A stretch of DNA of 64,000 nucleotides from the NCBI RefSeq assembly GCF_900100265.1, contig NZ_LT629696.1:3968001-4032000 (forward strand), read 5' to 3'. The stretch is from Leifsonia sp. 466MF. Its GTDB lineage: Bacteria > Actinomycetota > Actinomycetes > Actinomycetales > Microbacteriaceae. A program made the translations under genes and the position numbers. How positions within the stretch are numbered: position 1 is the stretch's first letter; each line of letters begins with the position of its first letter. The notes beneath the pieces were generated by a model. It did no database searches. It was not told where the DNA came from and saw only the letters and a list, made by a program, of their open reading frames with translations. This document shows positions 58,636 to 64,000 of this stretch, piece after piece.

Positions 58636-58682
58636 ATTGTACCTTTCGGGAATTGGCGGTACCGTAATCCCATTACGGTACC
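58636..58682. promoter_or_regulatory. Perfect 25-bp TetR operator and adjoining -10 box
   Basis: GGTACCGTAAT (58658-58668), CCC, ATTACGGTACC (58672-58682) is a perfect inverted repeat with 11-base arms. A third half-site GGAACCGTAACT starts at 58687. On the minus strand TACAAT (58636-58641, five of six consensus bases) is the TetR -10 box; its -35 would fall in the palindrome, so the regulator should repress itself. Confidence 0.8.
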
Positions 58683-58718
58683 ACTCGGAACCGTAACTCC
58701 ATCACAACGGAGGTGCTC

Positions 58719-59162
58719 ATGACTACGCAAACCCTCACCCCGGTCGCGTCCGCATCCAAAGCCCGCACGGCGATCATCCTCATCGTGGCGACACTGATCG
58801 CGATCGGCCTGAACGCCGTCATCGCCTCCCTCGCTCACGCGTGGGGCGTCTCGTCCGCCTACGGCCCGCTCACGGTTCCCGCCTACGCGTCGATGACGGT
58901 GCTCGGAGTCGCTGCAGGCTGGGTGGGATGGGTCCTCATCCGTCGCCGCGCCCGCAACCCGCGACGTGCGCTGACGATCGTCGTCCCGATCGTCGTCGTC
59001 GCATCCTTCCTTCCGGACGTCCTGCTGGCGACGCTGCGCTTCGTTCCGGGAACGACATCCGGAGCAGTTCTGGCGCTCGCCCTCATGCACCTCGGGGTCG
59101 CAGGCGTCGCGATCCCCGCGTACGTCCTCGCGTCCCGCGGCGCTCCGGCTCGCCGGTCGTAG
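58719..59162 (+). CDS. DUF6069 membrane protein
   Basis: This 147-residue protein has four transmembrane segments after a short polar start (TTQTLTPVASASKARTAIIL). The LNAVIASLAHAWGV and VLGVAAGWVGW segments fit the DUF6069 family of actinobacterial membrane proteins, which are often next to TetR genes. The function is unknown. GGAGG lies five bases before the ATG at 58719; an in-frame GTG at 58713 overlaps it. It is the likely target of the adjacent TetR. Confidence 0.75.
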   Translation: MTTQTLTPVASASKARTAIILIVATLIAIGLNAVIASLAHAWGVSSAYGPLTVPAYASMTVLGVAAGWVGWVLIRRRARNPRRALTIVVPIVVVASFLPDVLLATLRFVPGTTSGAVLALALMHLGVAGVAIPAYVLASRGAPARRS

Positions 59163-59171
59163 TCCTTCGCT

Positions 59172-59816
59172 TCACGGGGTGAGCCCGATGAACTCGCGGA
59201 ACGCATCCACCCCGGTGACCGCGATCGCGTCGCCCCGAACGAAGTGCTCCGGAGTCAGCACCAAGCGCTGGTCCACGGCCAGCTCGCCCCGGCTGACGAG
59301 CCGCTTCCGGCCGTTCGCCCGATAGCCGACCTTCCGGCTCACGGCGAGTGATGCCGGATTGTCAGTGAAGGCGCCCGAGGTGATCTCCTCCGCTCCGAGA
59401 TGATCGAAGGCGAACGCGCAGATCGCCTGCCGCATCCTCGTTCCGATCCCGCGCGCGTGGTACGGACGGCCCAGCCATGAGCCGGTTTCACCGGTGCGTG
59501 TGGTCACGAAATCCTGGGTGGCGAATCCCTGCGTGCCGACGATCGCGCCGTCATATTCGACGGCGAACTCCAGCGACCACGCAGACTGCGACCATCGCGC
59601 GCGCGTGCCCCAGTGATACTGGGCGAACTCGGTGGGCAGCTGGTCGGCGGGGGCATCGGTCCACGGGTAGTAAAACGGCATGCGAGCCGGGTCGTGCACG
59701 CCGGCGGCCGCCACCTCGATCAGCACCATAAGCACCTCATCGGTGATCGGCCGGAGCGTGAGCGGCCCGGCCTGGATGCGGAGAGCGAGAGGTGGAAAAG
59801 CCGTCGCGATGTCCAT
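59172..59816 (-). CDS. GNAT-family N-acetyltransferase
   Basis: This 214-residue acetyltransferase of the RimJ/RimL type (Acetyltransf_3) begins with a beta-strand start LTLRPITDE. Its acetyl-CoA loop is GSWLGRPYHARGIGTRMRQA, and ITSGAFTDNPASLAVSRKVG follows. Substrates may be an amino acid, antibiotic or protein N-terminus. ATG 59816 is selected because the family core begins within 15 residues and longer starts have no support. It is convergent with the DUF6069 gene. Confidence 0.85.
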   Translation of the reverse strand: MDIATAFPPLALRIQAGPLTLRPITDEVLMVLIEVAAAGVHDPARMPFYYPWTDAPADQLPTEFAQYHWGTRARWSQSAWSLEFAVEYDGAIVGTQGFATQDFVTTRTGETGSWLGRPYHARGIGTRMRQAICAFAFDHLGAEEITSGAFTDNPASLAVSRKVGYRANGRKRLVSRGELAVDQRLVLTPEHFVRGDAIAVTGVDAFREFIGLTP

Positions 59817-59894
59817 GGTGGCCAGTCTTCCATCCCACACATGGCGACGCTCGGTAGGAGAGACGACCTCCGTGAGCGACCGCCGGAGGGAAAG

Positions 59895-59936
59895 CGTTAG
59901 GACTCCGGCGCGCGCCGTATGGATCGCGTTAGGACC
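59895..59936 (+). promoter_or_regulatory. Direct repeats upstream of the kdp promoter
   Basis: GCGTTAGGAC occurs at 59895-59904 and again at 59927-59936, a 32-base period of three helical turns. The second copy lies about 25 bases before a TTACAT -10-like box (59961-59966), the usual place for a response regulator such as KdpE. The next small ORF starts at 60049. KdpD/KdpE genes would be outside this window. Confidence 0.5.
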
Positions 59937-60048
59937 GCCGTTCTGCACTCCCCGCCGCACTTACATAGGTCCGGGGTTCTGGCGTGCCGCCAGTCCTCAC
60001 CGCCCTGCCGGACGTCGGCGAGGCGGTTGACCCGGATGGAGAGATTCC

Positions 60049-60132
60049 GTGTTGGACCTCATTTGCGTTGTGGGGATCGTCGCGCTCGGCGCGATCGTCG
60101 CCCTGGTCGGTCGAGGGGTGGAGAAGCTGTGA
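60049..60132 (+). CDS. Tiny membrane peptide ahead of kdpF (27 aa)
   Basis: This ORF starts with GTG after GGAGAG and encodes [20 protein letters not shown] with a charged tail GRGVEKL, a single transmembrane helix. Its stop overlaps the kdpF GTG as GTGA, so translation is coupled. It resembles KdpF in size and layout, suggesting a second small subunit or a regulatory peptide of the Kdp pump. I do not know a named family. Confidence 0.6.
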   Translation: MLDLICVVGIVALGAIVALVGRGVEKL

Positions 60133-60218
60133 TCTTCTTCGACCTGCTGGCGGCCGCGGCGGCCCTGGCCTCGATCGCCTACCTCGTGTACGCCCTGTTG
60201 AAGCCGGAGAAGTTCTAG
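60129..60218 (+). CDS. kdpF: KdpF small subunit of the K+-transporting ATPase
   Basis: This 29-residue hydrophobic peptide ([20 protein letters not shown] core, ending KPEKF) has the single helix and terminal KPE(K/R)F typical of KdpF. It stabilises the KdpFABC complex. It starts with GTG overlapping the upstream peptide stop and ends two bases before kdpA. Confidence 0.9.
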   Translation: MIFFDLLAAAAALASIAYLVYALLKPEKF

Positions 60219-60220
60219 AG

Positions 60221-61909
60221 ATGCCGGATTCGATGAGTACCTTCTGGCTGTTCGTGGCGTTCCTCGCCACCCTCGTCCTCCTGCTCGGCCTCGCATACCG
60301 CCCGCTGGGCGACTACATGGCCGCGACCTTCACCACCCGCAAAGACCTGAAGATCGAGCGCGGGTTCTACCGGATCATCGGCGTCGACTCCCGCGTGGGT
60401 CAGAGCTGGCCGGTCTACCTGCGCAGCGTCCTCGCGTTCTCGATCCTCGGCGTGCTGCTCGTCTATGCGCTGCAGCGCGCGCAGGCCGTCCTCCCGTACT
60501 CGCTGGGGCTGCCCGCGGTGCCCGAGGGGCTGTCGTTCAACACCGCGATCTCGTTCGTCACCAACACAAACTGGCAGTCCTACTCGCCGGAGGTGACCGT
60601 CGGGTACACCGTGCAGATCGCGGGTCTGGCGGTGCAGAACTTCCTCTCGGCCGCCGTCGGGCTCGCGGTCGCCATCACGCTGGTCCGCGGGTTCGCCGCC
60701 CACCGCTCCGGCACCATCGGCAACTTCTGGGTGGATGCGACGCGCGCCGTGCTGCGCATCCTGCTGCCCCTCTCGGTGGTCTTCGCGATCATCCTGATCG
60801 TCGGCGGCGCCATCCAGAACTTCAACGGCTTCACCAGCGTGAGCACGCTGACGGGTGGATCGGCGACGATCCCGGGCGGACCGGTGGCGTCGCAGGAGGC
60901 CATCAAGCTGCTCGGGAACAACGGCGGAGGGTTCTTCAACGTCAACTCGGCGCATCCCTTCGAGAACCCGACGGCGTGGACCAACCTGATCGAGATCTTC
61001 CTCATGCTGCTGATCCCGTTCTCGCTGCCGCGCACCTTCGGCCGGATGGTCGGCGACAACCGTCAGGGCTACGCCATCCTCGGCGCGATGTCCGCGATCT
61101 TCCTCGTGTCGCTCGTGGCGCTCACCCTCTTCGAGCTGCAGGGCGCCGGGACGGCGACCCAGGCCGCGGGCGGTGCGCTCGAAGGGAAGGAGCAGCGGTT
61201 CGGCATCCTCGGATCCACCTTCTTCGCGACGACGAGCACGCTGACCTCCACCGGCGCCGTGAACTCGATGCACGACAGCTTCACGCCTCTCGGCGGGATG
61301 ATGACGATGCTGAACATGATGACCGGCGAGGTCGCTCCCGGCGGTATCGGCGCGGGACTCTACGGCATCCTGATCATCGCGATCATCTCCGTCTTCCTCG
61401 CCGGCCTGATGGTCGGTCGCACCCCGGAGTACCTGGGGAAGAAGATCGGGTCGCGGGAGATCAAGCTGGCCAGCCTGTACATCCTGATCACGCCGACACT
61501 GGTGCTGCTCGGCACCGGGCTCAGCTTCGCCATCCCCGCGATCAAGGACAACGTCGAGAAGGTCTCGATCTGGAACCCCGGGCAGCACGGTTTCTCCGAG
61601 GTCCTCTACGCGTTCACCTCCGCGGCGAACAACAACGGGTCGGCCTTTGCCGGACTCACCGCGAACACGCCCTGGCTGAACGCGGCGCTCGGCACGGCCA
61701 TGTTCCTCGGCCGGTTCCTGCCGATCGTGTTCGTCCTGGCGCTCGCCGGCTCGCTGGCGGCTCAGGACAAGGTGCCCGCCACGACCGGCACCCTCCCGAC
61801 GCATCGACCCCTGTTCGTCGCCTTCGTCGTCGGCGTGGTCGTCGTCGTCGCTGCACTCACCTACTTCCCCGTTCTCGCGCTGGGTCCCCTGGCGGAAGGG
61901 CTTCACTGA
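60221..61909 (+). CDS. kdpA: Potassium-transporting ATPase subunit A
   Basis: This 562-residue protein has about 10 membrane segments and the potassium-selectivity loops of KdpA ([53 protein letters not shown] and [12 protein letters not shown]). It binds K+ and forms the channel-like part of the pump. The ATG at 60221 is used, with MSTFWLFV at 60233 possible. Two bases separate it from kdpB. Confidence 0.95.
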   Translation: MPDSMSTFWLFVAFLATLVLLLGLAYRPLGDYMAATFTTRKDLKIERGFYRIIGVDSRVGQSWPVYLRSVLAFSILGVLLVYALQRAQAVLPYSLGLPAVPEGLSFNTAISFVTNTNWQSYSPEVTVGYTVQIAGLAVQNFLSAAVGLAVAITLVRGFAAHRSGTIGNFWVDATRAVLRILLPLSVVFAIILIVGGAIQNFNGFTSVSTLTGGSATIPGGPVASQEAIKLLGNNGGGFFNVNSAHPFENPTAWTNLIEIFLMLLIPFSLPRTFGRMVGDNRQGYAILGAMSAIFLVSLVALTLFELQGAGTATQAAGGALEGKEQRFGILGSTFFATTSTLTSTGAVNSMHDSFTPLGGMMTMLNMMTGEVAPGGIGAGLYGILIIAIISVFLAGLMVGRTPEYLGKKIGSREIKLASLYILITPTLVLLGTGLSFAIPAIKDNVEKVSIWNPGQHGFSEVLYAFTSAANNNGSAFAGLTANTPWLNAALGTAMFLGRFLPIVFVLALAGSLAAQDKVPATTGTLPTHRPLFVAFVVGVVVVVAALTYFPVLALGPLAEGLH

Positions 61910-61911
61910 TC

Positions 61912-64000
61912 ATGTCCACTCTCACCGACACCGCGGAGGATCGCGGTCAGAACCAGCCCCACGGCGGGAAGGCGCCCACCGGCGCCTTCAATGGGCGGCA
62001 GCTCTGGGCCGGACTCCCCGGCGCGTTCCGCAAGCTTGACCCGCGCGACATGTGGCACAACCCGGTCATGTTCATCGTCGAGGTCGGCGCTGCGCTGACC
62101 ACGATCCTGGCGATCGCCGAGCCGTTCCTCGGTCGGCAGACCTCCGGCGGAACGGTCACCACGCTCGCCTTCACCTGGGCGATCGCCATCTGGCTGTGGC
62201 TCACCGTCCTCTTCGCCACCCTGGCGGAGTCGGTCGCCGAGGGCCGCGGCAAGGCGCAGGCCGCCAGCCTCCGCAAGACGCGGACCACGACCGTCGCCAA
62301 CCGGGTCGCCGACTACGACCCCGAGTCGGATGCTTCGGCGCTCGCCGCAGCCGTGGCCCAGGTCCCCTCGGCCGAGCTGCGCCTGGGGGATGTGGTGGTC
62401 GTCACAGCCGGGGAGCTCATCCCCGGGGATGGCGACATCGTCTGGGGCATCGCCTCCGTCGACGAGTCGGCCATCACGGGCGAGTCCGCCCCGGTGGTCC
62501 GCGAGTCGGGCGGCGACCGCAGCGCGGTCACCGGCGGCACCCGGGTGCTGTCCGACCGGATCGTGGTGCGGATCACCAGCAAGCCGGGAGAGACCTTCGT
62601 CGACCGGATGATCAAGCTGGTCGAGGGCGCGGCACGGCAGAAGACGCCCAACGAGATCGCCCTGAACATCCTGCTCGCGGCACTCACGATCGTCTTCGTC
62701 GTGGTCGTCCTGGTGCTCGGCCCCACGGCCGGGTTCGCGAATGCGGCGCCGAGCGTCACTGTCCTGGTCGCTCTGCTGGTGTGCCTCATCCCGACGACCA
62801 TCGGCGCGCTCCTGTCGGCGATCGGCATCGCCGGGATGGACCGCCTGGTGCAGCACAACGTCCTCGCGATGTCGGGGCGTGCGGTGGAGGCGGCCGGCGA
62901 CGTGACGACGCTCCTCCTCGACAAGACCGGCACCATCACGTACGGCAACCGCCAGGCCGCGGAGTTCACCGCGGTCGAGGGAGTGGACCAGCGTGAGCTC
63001 GTGAAGGCGGCTGCGCAGGCCTCGTTGAGCGACCCGACCCCGGAGGGCTCCTCGGTGGTCGCGCTCGCCGAACAGCAGGGATTCGTTCAGGCCGGAACCC
63101 TCGACGGCGTTGTGGTGCCGTTCACCGCGCAGACCCGGATGAGCGGCGTCGACTTCGCCGACGGGTCGCAGGTGCGCAAGGGGGCGGCGTCGATGGTCGT
63201 CGCGTGGGCGCAGGAGTCCACTCCCGTCGCCTCCTCGATCCTCAGCGATCTCGACGAGAAGGTGCTGCACATCTCCGAAGCCGGCGGCACCCCGCTGGCG
63301 GTCGCCACGAAGTCCGCGACGGGCGAGGCCACCATCCTCGGTGTGATCTACCTGAAGGACATCGTCAAAGCGGGGCTCACCGAGCGGTTCGCGGACATGC
63401 GCCGGATGGGCATCCGCACCGTGATGATCACGGGCGACAACCCGGTGACCGCCCGCGCGATCGCCGCCGAAGCCGGGGTCGACGACTTCCTGGCCGAGGC
63501 GACCCCGGAGGACAAGCTCGCCCTCATCCGCAAAGAGCAGGAGGGCGGCAACCTCGTCGCCATGACCGGCGACGGCACGAACGACGCCCCGGCGCTCGCG
63601 CAGGCGGATGTCGGCGTCGCAATGAACACGGGCACCTCGGCGGCGAAGGAGGCGGGCAACATGGTCGACCTCGACTCCGACCCCACCAAGCTGATCGACA
63701 TCGTCCGCATCGGCAAGCAGCTGCTCATCACTCGCGGCGCGCTCACCACGTTCTCGATCGCGAACGACGTGGCGAAGTACTTCGCGATCATCCCGGCGAT
63801 GTTCGTCGGAGTGTTCCCCGGGCTGCAGGCGATCAACATCATGCAGCTGCACTCGTCGTCGTCGGCGATCCTGTCGGCGGTGATCTTCAACGCGATCATC
63901 ATCGTGATCCTGATCCCGCTCGCACTGCGCGGTGTCCGTTACCGGGCCGCCTCGGCCTCGGCCCTGCTGCGCAGCAACCTCCTGATCTACGGCCTCGGCG
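61912..64000 (+). CDS. kdpB: Potassium-transporting ATPase ATP-binding subunit B (3' end outside window)
   Basis: The frame is open to the last base. About 696 residues are visible, near the whole length of KdpB. Landmarks are the TGES actuator motif (ITGESAP, 188-194), the phosphorylation site DKTGT (D337-T341), and the hinge motif [21 protein letters not shown]. It is the P-type ATPase engine that hydrolyses ATP to drive K+ through KdpA. kdpC and the KdpDE two-component genes would be expected next. The 5' end follows kdpA by two bases. Confidence 0.95.
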   Translation, partial: MSTLTDTAEDRGQNQPHGGKAPTGAFNGRQLWAGLPGAFRKLDPRDMWHNPVMFIVEVGAALTTILAIAEPFLGRQTSGGTVTTLAFTWAIAIWLWLTVLFATLAESVAEGRGKAQAASLRKTRTTTVANRVADYDPESDASALAAAVAQVPSAELRLGDVVVVTAGELIPGDGDIVWGIASVDESAITGESAPVVRESGGDRSAVTGGTRVLSDRIVVRITSKPGETFVDRMIKLVEGAARQKTPNEIALNILLAALTIVFVVVVLVLGPTAGFANAAPSVTVLVALLVCLIPTTIGALLSAIGIAGMDRLVQHNVLAMSGRAVEAAGDVTTLLLDKTGTITYGNRQAAEFTAVEGVDQRELVKAAAQASLSDPTPEGSSVVALAEQQGFVQAGTLDGVVVPFTAQTRMSGVDFADGSQVRKGAASMVVAWAQESTPVASSILSDLDEKVLHISEAGGTPLAVATKSATGEATILGVIYLKDIVKAGLTERFADMRRMGIRTVMITGDNPVTARAIAAEAGVDDFLAEATPEDKLALIRKEQEGGNLVAMTGDGTNDAPALAQADVGVAMNTGTSAAKEAGNMVDLDSDPTKLIDIVRIGKQLLITRGALTTFSIANDVAKYFAIIPAMFVGVFPGLQAINIMQLHSSSSAILSAVIFNAIIIVILIPLALRGVRYRAASASALLRSNLLIYGLG

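Noticed and set aside
61903..63852. A 649-codon minus-strand frame over kdpB
   Set aside because: The plus strand carries complete P-type ATPase motifs ([17 protein letters not shown]); the antisense frame is compositional shadow.

Overview
This window is a contiguous piece of a high-GC actinobacterial chromosome. The GC-rich codon usage, frequent GTG starts, many promoters that place the start codon about six bases after a -10 box, and the gene families present (DUF3817, DUF6069, an LAxTG-type sorted surface protein, a cebEFG-like cassette) point to Microbacteriaceae, possibly a Leifsonia relative. The taxon is an inference from style and gene content. Genes are dense on both strands and usually joined by ATGA or GTGA overlaps. 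There is one tRNA, no rRNA, no CRISPR array and no recognisable insertion sequence.

Layout. 0-5.2 kb: the tail of an MFS transporter, an AraC regulator, a ChaB/Rho-N protein with a small membrane protein, a zinc alcohol dehydrogenase, two alpha/beta hydrolases and a META-domain lipoprotein. 5.4-8.5 kb: a glutamate decarboxylase and an amino-acid antiporter, which together make a GAD acid-resistance module. 8.5-12.8 kb: SDR/TetR, PrsW, a thioredoxin-reductase-like flavoprotein and an XRE-cupin regulator. 12.8-14.5 kb: a RimK ligase fused to an RCK_C domain, divergent from a RimB-like protease. 14.5-21.5 kb: a triple hairpin repeat, HAD hydrolase, orphan DNA methyltransferase, PAP2 phosphatase, DUF4190 protein, haloacetate-dehalogenase-like hydrolase, SRPBCC protein, MFS transporter and CGNR regulator.

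21.5-27.5 kb: a complete cellobiose/beta-glucoside cassette. Its order is binding protein, two permeases, GH1 beta-glucosidase and LacI repressor, read from one good promoter followed by two identical 14-bp LacI operators. 27.5-41.8 kb: a DHA2 exporter, secreted amidase, VanY peptidase, phosphoglucomutase, prephenate dehydratase, lipoprotein, SGNH hydrolase, diacylglycerol kinase, seryl-tRNA synthetase, Cof-type HAD, LCP ligase and tRNA-Ser(TGA).

41.8-49.4 kb is more accessory in character: a LuxR regulator, a 1535-residue repeat surface protein ending in LAFTG, a small HTH protein, an esterase remnant and an orphan protein. 49.4-57.2 kb reads as a drug-response neighbourhood: two small membrane proteins preceded by a 34-codon ORF, a GlxA-type regulator, an Erm 23S rRNA methyltransferase with a leader peptide and alternative hairpins, ArsR-MFS, and a MacB-like tripartite ABC system. 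57.2-64 kb: an S51 peptidase, TetR/DUF6069, a GNAT and the start of kdpFAB; kdpB runs off the window.

The most notable finding is the Erm leader. A 21-codon leader peptide with an Arg-Asp-Arg-Arg tail is followed by mutually exclusive stems and a hairpin that hides the erm ribosome binding site. It is transcribed from a promoter embedded in the end of the preceding gene. All functional statements are from reading the sequence and family knowledge; no searches were run.
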